In this document: positions 1 to 8,013 of the stretch, one piece after another
How positions within the stretch are numbered: the stretch's first letter is position 1
Layout of the letters: each line of letters begins with the position of its first letter
From: Actinomycetospora callitridis
Lineage (GTDB): Bacteria; Actinomycetota; Actinomycetes; Mycobacteriales; Pseudonocardiaceae
NCBI RefSeq assembly: GCF_028737265.1
Contig: NZ_JAQZAK010000017.1
Coordinates: 1-51,956, forward strand
Length of the DNA stretch: 51,956 nucleotides
Direction of reading: 5' to 3'
Notes under the pieces: model-generated
What the model was told of the DNA's origin: nothing
Databases searched by the model: none
The model's input: the letters and a program-made list of their open reading frames with translations, nothing else
Position numbers and translations under genes: made by a program

Positions 1-371
1 CCCACCCGCCCGGCCAGGACCGCGCCCACCAGCGACCCGGTGGCGGCGGCCACCAGCAGCACCGGGCCACGCCGGTGCCGGCGTCGCCAGGCCACCGCGC
101 CGGCGATGATCCCGAAGGACGCGACGAGCAGGACGTGGATCGCCACGGCGTCGAAGGCGTGGTCGGCCTCCCCCGCCGGCGAGCCCGTCCCCGCGCCGGG
201 CAGGGCGACGACGTGCACGACGGGCGCCAGCAACGCCCACAGCGCGCCGAGCGGGAGCCCGATCACGACGAGGATCGCGGCGTAGCGCAGCGCCCCCGGG
301 AGATCCCCGCGCAGCTCGGCCCGCTCGAGCCGGCCCGTCGGCTCGAGGGGCAGGAAGTCGTCCACGGTCAT
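1..371 (-). CDS. DUF2567-type membrane protein, C-terminus cut by window edge
   Basis: The frame opens with ATG at 371 and runs off the left edge of the window, so about 123 N-terminal residues are present and the C-terminus is missing. The visible part has a short charged N-terminus, a hydrophobic segment at about residues 31-51, a polar loop rich in Gly, Ala and Asp, a second hydrophobic segment at about 75-92, an Arg-rich turn and the start of a third hydrophobic segment. This layout, directly downstream of bioB and bsaP, fits the DUF2567 transmembrane protein at the same place in mycobacteria (Rv1591 after Rv1589 bioB and Rv1590). Its function is unknown. The family assignment rests on position and topology rather than on a diagnostic motif. 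Confidence 0.6.
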   Translation of the reverse strand, partial: MTVDDFLPLEPTGRLERAELRGDLPGALRYAAILVVIGLPLGALWALLAPVVHVVALPGAGTGSPAGEADHAFDAVAIHVLLVASFGIIAGAVAWRRRHRRGPVLLVAAATGSLVGAVLAGRV

Positions 372-412
372 GGTCGAGCTCCGCTCCGCTGCGTCTCCCG
401 GATCGACGGCCG

Positions 413-652
413 TCACGCGAACCCGTTCGTCCCCGCCGACTCCCCGTGCCGGCTGCACCGCGCGGTCCAGCCGACGGGGTCGACCTGCACGACCATCCGC
501 CGCGCACACACCGGACAGTGCCGCGGCGGGTCGACGGTGGCGAGCCGTCGCTCGCACCCGGCGTGGTCGCCCTCGGCGCGAGCGCCCCCGCACCAGGCGC
601 AGAAGGGCTGTGCCCCGGCGTCGGCGGCGGGCGGCTCCACGACGGCGCTCAC
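413..652 (-). CDS. bsaP: Biotin synthase auxiliary protein BsaP
   Basis: This is a 79-residue, cysteine-rich protein. Cysteines fall at about positions 18, 21, 33, 46, 49 and 66, with CxxC pairs at 18/21 and 46/49. The ATG overlaps the bioB stop in an ATGA arrangement, so the two are almost certainly translated together. Its size, cysteine pattern and position match the mycobacterial Rv1590 protein, reported to be needed for actinobacterial (type I') BioB to turn over, apparently by supporting the iron-sulfur cluster that donates sulfur to dethiobiotin. Identification is by family memory and gene order. A generic zinc-ribbon protein is the alternative, but the overlap with bioB favours BsaP. 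Confidence 0.8.
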   Translation of the reverse strand: MSAVVEPPAADAGAQPFCAWCGGARAEGDHAGCERRLATVDPPRHCPVCARRMVVQVDPVGWTARCSRHGESAGTNGFA

Positions 653-1719
653 AACGTGTCGTTCAGGGCCTTGATCGGCATCTTGAGGGTCTCGAGCATG
701 TCGAGGTCCTGCTCGGCCGGGCGCCCGAGGTTGGTCAGGTAGTTGCCGACGATGATCGCGTTGACCCCGCCGAGCATCCCCTGCTCAGCCCCCAGGTCGC
801 CCAGGGTCAGCTCCCGGCCGCCGGCGAAGCGCAGCACGGTGCGCGGCAGCGCGAGGCGGAACGCGGCGACGGTCATGAGCGCGTCCGCGCCCTGGGGCAC
901 CTCGAGGTGCGCGAACGGGGTGCCCGGGTTCGGGATGAGGAAGTTCAGCGGCACCTCGTCGGGCTCGAGCGCCGCGAGCTGCACCGCGAACTCCGCGCGC
1001 TGCGCCAGCGTCTCGCCCATGCCCACGATCCCGCCGCAGCAGACCTCCATGCCGGCCGCGCGCACCATCTGCAGGGTCTCCCAGCGCTCCTCCCAGGAGT
1101 GCGTGGTGACGACCTCGGGGAAGTGCGAGCGGGCGGTCTCGAGGTTGTGGTTGTACCGGTGCACACCCATGGCGGCGAGCTCGTTCACCTGGTCCTGGGT
1201 GAGCATCCCCAGCGAGCAGGCGACGTTGATGTCGACCTCGGCGCGGATCGCGGCGATCCCCGCGCGCACCTGCTCCATGAGCTTCGCGTCCGGCCCGCGG
1301 ACCGCGGCGACGATGCAGAACTCGGTGGCCCCGGTCTTGGCGGTCTGCTTGGCCGCCTCGACCAGCCGGTCCTTGTCCAGCCACGCCGCACGCACCGGGG
1401 ACTCGAACAGCCCCGACTGCGAGCAGAAGTGACAGTCCTCGGGGCAGCCGCCGGTCTTGAGGGACACGATGCCCTCGACCTCGACCTCCGGCCCGCACCA
1501 GCGCATCCGGACGTCATGGGCGAGCTTCAGCGCCTCCTCGAGGCGCTCGGTCGGCAGCGACAGGACGGCCAGGACCTGGTCCTCGGTGAGGCCCACCCCC
1601 CGCTCGAGCACCTGCTCGCGGGCGACGGCGAGCACGTCCCCGGATACGACGGCCGAGCTCTCCTCGACGCCGTCGCCGCCCGTCTCCTCACCGGTCCCGC
1701 CGGTCTCCACGGCCGTCAC
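649..1719 (-). CDS. bioB: Biotin synthase (radical SAM)
   Basis: BioB inserts sulfur into dethiobiotin, the last step of biotin synthesis. The 356-residue protein carries the radical-SAM motif CPEDCHFC at about residues 92-99, which binds the SAM-reducing 4Fe-4S cluster. Further family blocks follow, including the TEFCIVAAVRGP and NVACSLGM segments that hold ligands of the second cluster. The GTG start at 1719 is preferred because AAGGGAG lies at good distance upstream and the family similarity begins soon after; the frame stays open further upstream but without homology. The N-terminus is about 30-40 residues longer than in E. coli BioB and is Gly/Glu-rich. It is followed by bsaP in overlap, so the pair works as a unit. 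It lies downstream of bioD with a 112-base gap holding an inverted repeat. Confidence 0.95.
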   Translation of the reverse strand: MTAVETGGTGEETGGDGVEESSAVVSGDVLAVAREQVLERGVGLTEDQVLAVLSLPTERLEEALKLAHDVRMRWCGPEVEVEGIVSLKTGGCPEDCHFCSQSGLFESPVRAAWLDKDRLVEAAKQTAKTGATEFCIVAAVRGPDAKLMEQVRAGIAAIRAEVDINVACSLGMLTQDQVNELAAMGVHRYNHNLETARSHFPEVVTTHSWEERWETLQMVRAAGMEVCCGGIVGMGETLAQRAEFAVQLAALEPDEVPLNFLIPNPGTPFAHLEVPQGADALMTVAAFRLALPRTVLRFAGGRELTLGDLGAEQGMLGGVNAIIVGNYLTNLGRPAEQDLDMLETLKMPIKALNDTL

Positions 1720-1773
1720 GCAGGGCTCCCTTCGTCGGACACGGTGTCGCGGGACGTCCGTGCCGACGCGGCC

Positions 1774-1793
1774 GCGATCACGACCATGATCGC
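1774..1793. promoter_or_regulatory. Inverted repeat upstream of bioB, candidate operator
   Basis: A perfect 7-bp inverted repeat, GCGATCA / TGATCGC, separated by six bases lies about 55 bases upstream of the bioB start in the bioD-bioB gap. The size and symmetry suit a dimeric repressor. It does not match the corynebacterial BioQ box as I remember it. No transcription start is visible, so the role is inferred. Confidence 0.35.
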
Positions 1794-1831
1794 ACCGCAC
1801 CGCCCGTGCCCGTCCCGCGCCGCAGTGTGCC

Positions 1832-2527
1832 TCACGATGCTCCGGACGGGGACCACCCACCACCGAGGACGGGACCGATCCCACACCGCGCCGCGGCGAG
1901 CAGGGCGTCCCGGTCGGCCCCGCCCAGACCGGCGGGCAGGACCCCGAGCAGCGGTGCGCCGGTGACGCGCGGCAGGTCCTCGAGGTTGGTCCGCTCGGCG
2001 AGGTCGGGGTCGGCCGGATAGGCGCCGACGACGACGCCGGCCAGCGGGATCCCGCGACGGGCGAGGGCCTCGGCCGTCAGGGCCGCGGTGTTGAGCACCC
2101 CGAGCCCGGCGCTCGCGACGAGCAGGACGGGCGCGTCGAGGCCGGCGGCGACGTCGGCGAGGGTCTCGTTCAGGTCGTTGAACCGCACGAGCAGACCGCC
2201 GGCGCCCTCGACGATCACGAGGTCGGCGTCCAGCTCGCCCACCGCGTCCACGACCTGCGCCGCCATCACCGGCGTCGCGCCGGCCCGCCGGACGGCGGTG
2301 GCCGGGGCGAGCGGCTCGGGGTAGCGGGCGAGCTCGACGGTGTCGACGGGCCCGGCGAGGCGCACGACCTCGGCGAGGTCGCCGTCGTCGGCGGGCCCGA
2401 CCCCGGTCTGCGCCGGCTTCACCACCGTGACCCGCTCCCCCGCCGCGCGGGCGAGGGCGGCGATCGCGGCGACGACCACGGTCTTGCCGACGTCGGTGCC
2501 CGTGCCGGTGACGATCAGGGTCCGCAC
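1832..2527 (-). CDS. bioD: Dethiobiotin synthetase
   Basis: BioD closes the ureido ring of dethiobiotin from 7,8-diaminopelargonate, CO2 and ATP in the cytoplasm. The 231-residue protein starts with the P-loop GTGTDVGKT at residues 8-16, followed by the VKPAQTG substrate block and the EGAGGLLV motif typical of the family. Length is normal. The GTG start at 2527 places the P-loop at the expected distance from the N-terminus. It is the first biotin gene after the MEDS regulator pair and precedes bioB by 112 bases. The last ~20 residues are Gly/Ser/Pro-rich and probably disordered. Confidence 0.95.
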   Translation of the reverse strand: MRTLIVTGTGTDVGKTVVVAAIAALARAAGERVTVVKPAQTGVGPADDGDLAEVVRLAGPVDTVELARYPEPLAPATAVRRAGATPVMAAQVVDAVGELDADLVIVEGAGGLLVRFNDLNETLADVAAGLDAPVLLVASAGLGVLNTAALTAEALARRGIPLAGVVVGAYPADPDLAERTNLEDLPRVTGAPLLGVLPAGLGGADRDALLAAARCGIGPVLGGGWSPSGAS

Positions 2528-2564
2528 GCCGCGGGAGCCTAGGTGCAGGCCCAGCGGTGAGGGG

Positions 2565-3437
2565 TCAGACGGTGGTCAGCACCCGGACCGCGCGCCGGCC
2601 CGCGTCGTCGTGCAGGGCGGCGCACGAGCAGAACGGCCGGACGTGCGACAGCGGGTCGCCGTCGGGCACCGGTGCCCGGCACGGGCCGACGACCTCGGAG
2701 AACAGCGTGCTGCCCGGCCGGGCGCGGATCTCCAGGGTCAGGCCGGCCGGCTCGGGATCGCTGCCGCGGCAGGCCAGCACGGCGGCCTCGTGCACGGCGA
2801 GCACCGCGGCGCGCACGGCGTCGCCCTCCAGCCCGGCCCGGCCGGCGACGTCGGCCACCCGGCGGCGCACCTCGGCCAGATCCCCGGTCCCGTCGACCTC
2901 GAGCCGCGCCGCCACCGTCCCCCAGAGCGCGGCCGGCGTCGGGCTGGCCGGGGCGGGGGTGCGGTAGGCGGCGTTGTCGGCGGGGCCGGCCGTCGTCGCC
3001 AGCAGCGGGTGGGTGCGCCGGGCGACGGCGAGCAGGTCGGGGTCGAGGTCGCGCCGGCAGCAGCAGATCAGCGTCAGGGGCAGGTCGCCGAGGACGAGGT
3101 TCACCGCGTCCTCGCCGAACCCGCAGTCCGGCGCCGACATCGTCGCCGGGTACTGGCCCAGCACCGTCGTGCGCCGGTCCGGGCGGGCCCAGCCCCGCAC
3201 GGTGGCGAGGAACCCCGGCGCCGACGGCGGGAGCAGCGACGACGGCGGCGGGAAGGTGACGCCCTCGGCGTCGTCGCCCAGCGCCTCGCGGAAGGCGCGC
3301 ACGGTGCGGCGGTCGACGACGAGGCGGACGTCGTCGCCGGCCTCCAGGGCCCGCCGCACCACGCCGACGGCGCTGTCGACGAGGTCCTCGGGGCCGTCGT
3401 GGAGCAGCCCGAGGTGGACGAGCCCGGGGCCGGTCAC
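2565..3437 (-). CDS. MEDS-domain protein with degenerate GHKL (RsbA/RsbW-like) ATPase domain
   Basis: The 290-residue protein has an N-terminal MEDS (DcmR sensory) domain at about residues 5-150, ending with LICCCRRDLD and a THPLL segment typical of RsbA-family anti-sigma regulators, then a C-terminal RsbW-like region from about 185. The ATPase motifs are broken. The N-box reads AVHEAAVLA, with His216 where the Mg-binding Asn is expected. The D-x-G motif is replaced by EVVGPCRAP (245-256), and the glycine-rich lid is missing. It has about nine cysteines, including C125-C127. The GTG start overlaps the stop of the upstream MEDS-STAS gene (GTGA), so the two are coupled. The likely role is regulatory, without kinase activity; its target is unknown. 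Family assignment is fairly firm, while the inactive state is inferred from missing motifs. Confidence 0.75.
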   Translation of the reverse strand: MTGPGLVHLGLLHDGPEDLVDSAVGVVRRALEAGDDVRLVVDRRTVRAFREALGDDAEGVTFPPPSSLLPPSAPGFLATVRGWARPDRRTTVLGQYPATMSAPDCGFGEDAVNLVLGDLPLTLICCCRRDLDPDLLAVARRTHPLLATTAGPADNAAYRTPAPASPTPAALWGTVAARLEVDGTGDLAEVRRRVADVAGRAGLEGDAVRAAVLAVHEAAVLACRGSDPEPAGLTLEIRARPGSTLFSEVVGPCRAPVPDGDPLSHVRPFCSCAALHDDAGRRAVRVLTTV

Positions 3438-4315
3438 CGCGCGTCCTCGCTCTCGCGCACGGACACCGGTCGCCCGACCGCGTCGAAGAGCCTGCGCAGG
3501 AACCGCGGGCCGCCGTGCAGCACCATCTGCTGGCCGTCCGGGGCCGAGCGCGCCGCGAGCATCAGGATCTGGGCGCAGGCGACGTCCATGAAGTCGATCG
3601 CGGAGAGGTCGACGTGCAGGTCGGTGCACTCGTCGCGCCGGCGGGCGGCGCGCAGCGCCCCGTGCACCGCGGCGCCGAAGCGGCGGGCGACGTGGGCGTC
3701 GAGGTCACCGCGCGGGCTCCAGATCCCGGCGTCGTCCGCGGTGGCCGACCAGAACCCGTCGACGACGTCGCGGTGGTGGACGGCGACGGTCTCCCACACC
3801 GAGGTCTCGCTCTCGAGGGGGACGCTGAGCTGGCAGAGCAGCCGCACCGGCCACCGCTGGGCGAGGGCGTCGAACCCGGCCTCCCAGGTGACGTACTCCG
3901 AGACGAGCGCCGGGTTGTCGGCCATGGGGAGCTCGGGGCTCTCCTGGGTCATGGCGATCGTGGGCCACTGGTCGTCGAGGGCCCGCTCGACCTCGCCGCG
4001 GTAGAGGCCGATCACGCCGTCCGCGGTGCCGCCGGAGCGCTCGATCGCGGTCGGGATGTCGAGGAACTCCATCTGCCCGGAGACGAGCGCGTCGCGGGCA
4101 CCGCGCGGGCCCGCCGGCCCGGTGAGCCAGTGCTGGTCGGGCCGGCGACCGTCGGGCAGCCAGCCCTTGTAGAAGACCTTGGAGCCGTGCGCGAGCTCCC
4201 GCTCGACCCAGGACGCGGTACCCCGCCGCCCCTGGTCGACGGCGTCGGCGACGTTGAGCGTGTGGCGCGAGGCCGGGACGTCCAGGTCGGGGCGCGCGCG
4301 CAGCGGTGCGGTCAC
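3434..4315 (-). CDS. MEDS-STAS regulator (anti-sigma antagonist-like)
   Basis: This 293-residue protein has an N-terminal MEDS domain (about residues 15-190) and a C-terminal STAS domain (about 200-285) with the core LHVDLSAIDFMD. In canonical anti-sigma antagonists the next residues contain the phosphorylated serine (D-S-S-G); here they are V245-A246-C247-A248, so no Ser/Thr acceptor is present. The GTG start at 4315 follows AGGGGG at proper spacing. The gene overlaps the next one by 4 bases, and the two share the MEDS domain, suggesting that the products interact. They sit between bioF and bioD in the same direction. Partner switching is inferred from the family and not shown by the sequence. 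Confidence 0.75.
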   Translation of the reverse strand: MTAPLRARPDLDVPASRHTLNVADAVDQGRRGTASWVERELAHGSKVFYKGWLPDGRRPDQHWLTGPAGPRGARDALVSGQMEFLDIPTAIERSGGTADGVIGLYRGEVERALDDQWPTIAMTQESPELPMADNPALVSEYVTWEAGFDALAQRWPVRLLCQLSVPLESETSVWETVAVHHRDVVDGFWSATADDAGIWSPRGDLDAHVARRFGAAVHGALRAARRRDECTDLHVDLSAIDFMDVACAQILMLAARSAPDGQQMVLHGGPRFLRRLFDAVGRPVSVRESEDAR

Positions 4316-4424
4316 GCGTCCCCCTCTGCTGCCCGGTGCTCGCCCGAGAGGGTACCGCGCCACCACGGTGCGTGACGAGTCGATCGACGCTCGGTGGTGC
4401 CCGGTGCGGCCGGTCGGGGCCTCG

Positions 4425-5585
4425 TCAGGGGCCGGACGCGACCGGTCCCAGGACCTTGTGGAGCACCTGGTCGACGAGCGCGAGATCGTCGGCGGTCAGG
4501 TCGGCCCGGGCCGTGAGCCGTAGCCGCGAGGTGCCCGGGGGCACCGACGGCGGGCGGAAGCAGCCGGCGCGCAGGCCGTGCTCGGCGCAGGCCGCGGCGG
4601 CGGTGAGGGCCACGACCGGGTCACCGAGGACGACGGGCACCATCGCCGCGGTGGGCGCCGGGACGTCGACGCCGGGGGCCGCCGCGCGGGCGGACGCCGC
4701 CACCGACGCGGCCGCCGCGTGCAGCGCCGCGACCCGTTCGGGCTCGGCGCGCACGACCTCGAGGGCCGCGAGCGCCGCACCGACCGCGGCCGGGGCGAGG
4801 CCCGTGTCGAAGATGAACGGGCGGGCGGCGTCCACGAGGTGCTCGGTGACGGCGCGGGCGCCCAGCACCACCCCGCCCTGGCTGCCCAGCGACTTCGACA
4901 GCGTGGCGGTCAGCACGACGTCGGGTGCGCCGGCGAGACCGGCCTCGGCGAGCGTGCCGCGCCCGCCCGGCCCGCGGACGCCCAGCCCGTGGGCGTCGTC
5001 GACGACCAGCACGGCGCCGCGTTCCCGGCAGACCGCGTAGAGCTCCGCGAGCGGCGCGATGGCCCCGTCGACGCTGTCGACGCCGTCGACGACCACCAGC
5101 GCGCGGGCCTCGTGGCGCGCGGCGAGCACGGCGTCGACGGCCGCGGGGTCGGCGCACCGGGCGACCTCGACCCGCGCTCGGGAGAGCCGCGCGGCGTCCA
5201 CGAGCGAGGCGTGGGCGGCGACGTCGGAGACGACGAGCGCGCCGCGCCCGCTCAGCGCGGTGACCGCCCCGAGGTTGGCGGTGTAGCCCGACGAGAACAC
5301 CAGCGCCGCCTCGCTGCCGGTGAATGCGGCGAGGGCGTCCTCGAGGTCGGCGTGCAGCCGCGTGGTGCCGGTGACGAGGCGCGAGCCGGTCGACCCGGCG
5401 CCCCACGTCCGCAGCGCCGCGGCGGCGGCCTCGACGACACGGGGGTCGCGGGCGAGGCCCAGGTAGTCGTTCGACGCGAGGTCGACCACGGGGTCGTCGG
5501 CCTCCCGCGGACGCAGCGTGCGCCGGAGCCCGGCCTCCGCGCGCGCCGCCGCCGTCTCCTCCAGCCACGCGCCCAGCCAGCCCAC
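4425..5585 (-). CDS. bioF: 8-amino-7-oxononanoate synthase
   Basis: BioF condenses pimeloyl-CoA/ACP with L-alanine to 8-amino-7-oxononanoate (KAPA), a PLP-dependent step that opens biotin ring assembly. The 386-residue protein has the alpha-oxoamine synthase hallmarks: NDYLGL near residue 39, GSTGSRL at 64-70, the PLP-facing DDAHGLGVRG at 196-205, and the Schiff-base lysine K231 in TATLSKSLGSQGG. The GTG at 5585 is chosen because AAGGTGG lies five bases upstream; a GTG at 5594 is also in frame. A 109-base gap separates it from the MEDS pair downstream. A large palindrome lies just upstream. Confidence 0.95.
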   Translation of the reverse strand: MGWLGAWLEETAAARAEAGLRRTLRPREADDPVVDLASNDYLGLARDPRVVEAAAAALRTWGAGSTGSRLVTGTTRLHADLEDALAAFTGSEAALVFSSGYTANLGAVTALSGRGALVVSDVAAHASLVDAARLSRARVEVARCADPAAVDAVLAARHEARALVVVDGVDSVDGAIAPLAELYAVCRERGAVLVVDDAHGLGVRGPGGRGTLAEAGLAGAPDVVLTATLSKSLGSQGGVVLGARAVTEHLVDAARPFIFDTGLAPAAVGAALAALEVVRAEPERVAALHAAAASVAASARAAAPGVDVPAPTAAMVPVVLGDPVVALTAAAACAEHGLRAGCFRPPSVPPGTSRLRLTARADLTADDLALVDQVLHKVLGPVASGP

Positions 5586-5607
5586 GGCCGCCACCTTAGG
5601 CGCCCTA

Positions 5608-5649
5608 CGTGAGCGATGTTCCCGGCTGTAGCCGGGAACATCGCTCACG
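5608..5649. repeat. Perfect 20-bp-arm palindrome between sulP-CA and bioF
   Basis: Arms at 5608-5627 and 5630-5649 are exact reverse complements with two bases between them (about 19 pairs with a 4-base loop when folded). The left arm begins CGTGAGCGATG and ends in CCCGGCT. It lies after the sulP-CA stop (5662) and before the bioF start. There is no T-run on either side, so it is not a textbook terminator. No second copy was seen in this window. It could be a dispersed intergenic palindrome, a terminator of the bidirectional type, or a protein site. Confidence 0.8.
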
Positions 5650-5661
5650 GGTGAGGGCCGG

Positions 5662-8013
5662 TCAGACCGGGTCGGGGGTCGGGAAGGCGGCGGTGACGGG
5701 GTCGCCCGGGGTGCCCGCGGCGCCGGCGCCCAGGCGGTCCCGCGACGCGGGGACGAAGCGGTCGCCGTCGAGCACCGACATGCGCGCCGTGGCGATGTCG
5801 AAGTACAGCCCGACCAGCCGCACCCGGCCCTCCGCGAGGGCGCGGGCGACAGTCGGGTGCCGCGCGAGGCGGTCGAGCTGGACCGCCACGTTGACCATCG
5901 CCAGCTGGTCGACGTCCGAGGCGCCGCGGGCCGCGGCCGGCGCCGCCACCGGGTGGCCCGCGCGCCACCGGTCGATGCTCTCGTCGGCACCGTCGAGCCA
6001 CCGCCCGAGCACGCCGTCGCCGCCGGTGCCGTGCAGGGCCGCGGTCATCGCGCCGCAGCCGGAGTGCCCGCACACCACGAGCGTCGGCACCTCGAGCGCG
6101 TCGAGGGCGTACTCCACCGACGCGCCCACGGAGGCGTCGGCGCCGGTGCCGACCGGGGCGAGGTTGCCGACGTTCCGGACGGTGAACAGGTCGCCGGGCC
6201 CGCTCGAGGTCAGCACGTTCGGCACGACCCGCGAGTCCGAACAGGTCAGGAACAGCGCGTACGGGGACTGGCCGTCGGCGAGGTCCGACAGGTACGGCGC
6301 GACGAGGCCGGCGGCGCGGCGGTGGTACTCCCGCAGGCCCGTGAGGATCGGGTCATCGGGATCCTCGCCGGCGTCGAGCGCGTGGCCGTGCCCGCCGCCG
6401 GTCGCCTCGTGCCCCGCCTGCCACACCGCCCACGGGCTCAGGAACCGCGGCACGGGCCCGGGACGCCGGGCACCCGGGCCGCCGGACGACACCGTGCGCC
6501 GGTCGAGCAGGCCCATCGACCCGACCTCGTCGACGCGGACGTGCCCGCCGCCCCGCTCGTGGCGCTCGATCCACTCCGAGAGGTGGTCGTAGGCGGCGTG
6601 GTCAAGGTAGTCGGTGACGAGGTCGACGACCACGGGCGCCCCGGCGGGCACCTGGCCCAGCCGGCGGGCCAGGCGCGGGATCGACGGGAAGCACAGCGCG
6701 CCCTCGACGACGACGTGCCACGGACGTTCCCCGTCGAGACGGTCGTCGGCCGCCGGCCCCTGGACCTCGATCGACGCCCACACGACGCGGCGCAGCACCA
6801 GCAGCAGCGCGAGCGCCAGCCCGGCGACGACGCCGGTGAGCAGGTCGGTGACCACGACCCCGAGGATCGTCACGACGTACACCGGCAGCTCGCCGTGGCG
6901 GTGCAGCTCCCGCATGTGCGCGAGCTTCACCAGCCGCGCGCCGATCACCACGAGCAGCCCGGCGAGCACGGCCATCGGGATCTGCTGGACGAGCCCGAGC
7001 AGCGCCACCGAGAAGACGACGATCCAGACGCCGTGCAGGACCGCCGACGCGCGGCTCTTCGCGCCCGCCGCGACGTTCGTCGAGCTGCGGACGATGACGC
7101 CGGTGATCGGCAGGCCGCCGAGCAGCCCGGAGAGCGTGTTGCCGGCGCCCTGGCCGATGAGCTCGCGGTCGAGGTCGGACTTCGCCCCGGCGTGCATGCG
7201 GTCGACGGCGACGGCCGAGAGCAGGCTCTCGACGCTCGCGATGATCGCGATGGTCAGGACGCCGACCGCGAACGCGCCCCACTGCCCCTCGGGCAGCACC
7301 GGCGGGGTGATCGCCTCGAGCAGCGAGCCACCGATCTCGACCCGCTCGACGGGCATCGCGAACAGCCCGGCCACGGCGGTGACGAGGACGACGGCGAGCA
7401 GCGGCGCGGGGACGCCACGCACCCAGCCGGGCAGGCTCGTCGGCAGCCGCGGCCAGATCAGCAGGATCGCGATGACGGCGAGGCCGAGCGCGGTCGCGGG
7501 ACCGTGCAGGGAGATCAGCTGCCCGGGCAGCTCGAGGACGTTCGCGATCGCGTCGTCCTGCTGCTCGCCGCCGAGGACGACGTGCAGCTGACCGAGCACG
7601 ATGGTCACGCCGATGCCCGCGAGCATCCCGTGCACGACGGCCGGGGAGATCGCCAGCGCCGCGCGGCCGGTCCGCGTCAGACCGAACAGCACCTGCAGCA
7701 GCCCCGCCGCCACGGTGATCGCGCAGGTCACGCCCCAGCCGAAGCGGCCGACGAGGTCGGCGACGACGACGGTGAGGCCCGCCGCGGGTCCGCTGACCTG
7801 CAGCGGGGAGCCGCCGAGGGCGCCGGCGACGAGACCGCCGACGGCGGCGGCGATCAGCCCCGCGGTCAGCGGGGCGTCCGAGGCCACCGCGATGCCCAGC
7901 GAGAGCGGCACGGCGACGAGGAAGACGACGAGTGAGGCGGGGACGTCGGCGCGCAGCTTCTCGCGCCAGGAGGGGCTGTCCCGCTCGGGGACGGTGGTCG
8001 CTCCGGTGGTCAT
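5662..8013 (-). CDS. SulP-family anion (bicarbonate) transporter fused to beta-carbonic anhydrase
   Basis: The 783-residue fusion has three parts. Residues ~22-412 form the multi-pass SulP membrane domain (VPLSLGIAVASDAPLTAGL near the N-terminus, GLLGGLPITGVIVRSS at ~296). Residues ~430-500 form a STAS-like domain with VVVDLVTDYLDHAA. Residues ~555-765 are a beta-carbonic anhydrase with zinc ligands C591, H650 and C653 and the D593/R595 dyad (CSDSR, CGHSGCG). SulP-CA fusions are known; the likely job is bicarbonate or CO2 handling at the inner membrane, although sulfate cannot be excluded. The enzyme residues are intact. It lies between bioF and bioA on the same strand; BioD consumes CO2 and biotin enzymes use bicarbonate, so the placement may be functional. 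Confidence 0.9.
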   Translation of the reverse strand: MTTGATTVPERDSPSWREKLRADVPASLVVFLVAVPLSLGIAVASDAPLTAGLIAAAVGGLVAGALGGSPLQVSGPAAGLTVVVADLVGRFGWGVTCAITVAAGLLQVLFGLTRTGRAALAISPAVVHGMLAGIGVTIVLGQLHVVLGGEQQDDAIANVLELPGQLISLHGPATALGLAVIAILLIWPRLPTSLPGWVRGVPAPLLAVVLVTAVAGLFAMPVERVEIGGSLLEAITPPVLPEGQWGAFAVGVLTIAIIASVESLLSAVAVDRMHAGAKSDLDRELIGQGAGNTLSGLLGGLPITGVIVRSSTNVAAGAKSRASAVLHGVWIVVFSVALLGLVQQIPMAVLAGLLVVIGARLVKLAHMRELHRHGELPVYVVTILGVVVTDLLTGVVAGLALALLLVLRRVVWASIEVQGPAADDRLDGERPWHVVVEGALCFPSIPRLARRLGQVPAGAPVVVDLVTDYLDHAAYDHLSEWIERHERGGGHVRVDEVGSMGLLDRRTVSSGGPGARRPGPVPRFLSPWAVWQAGHEATGGGHGHALDAGEDPDDPILTGLREYHRRAAGLVAPYLSDLADGQSPYALFLTCSDSRVVPNVLTSSGPGDLFTVRNVGNLAPVGTGADASVGASVEYALDALEVPTLVVCGHSGCGAMTAALHGTGGDGVLGRWLDGADESIDRWRAGHPVAAPAAARGASDVDQLAMVNVAVQLDRLARHPTVARALAEGRVRLVGLYFDIATARMSVLDGDRFVPASRDRLGAGAAGTPGDPVTAAFPTPDPV

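Noticed and set aside
370..1965. Long plus-strand frame opposite bsaP and bioB
   Set aside because: BioB and BsaP on the minus strand have clear family motifs; this frame has none and is a GC-driven shadow.
5857..7935. Plus-strand frame opposite the SulP-CA gene
   Set aside because: It consists of Arg/Asp/Gln/Gly-rich shadow sequence and has no ribosome site.
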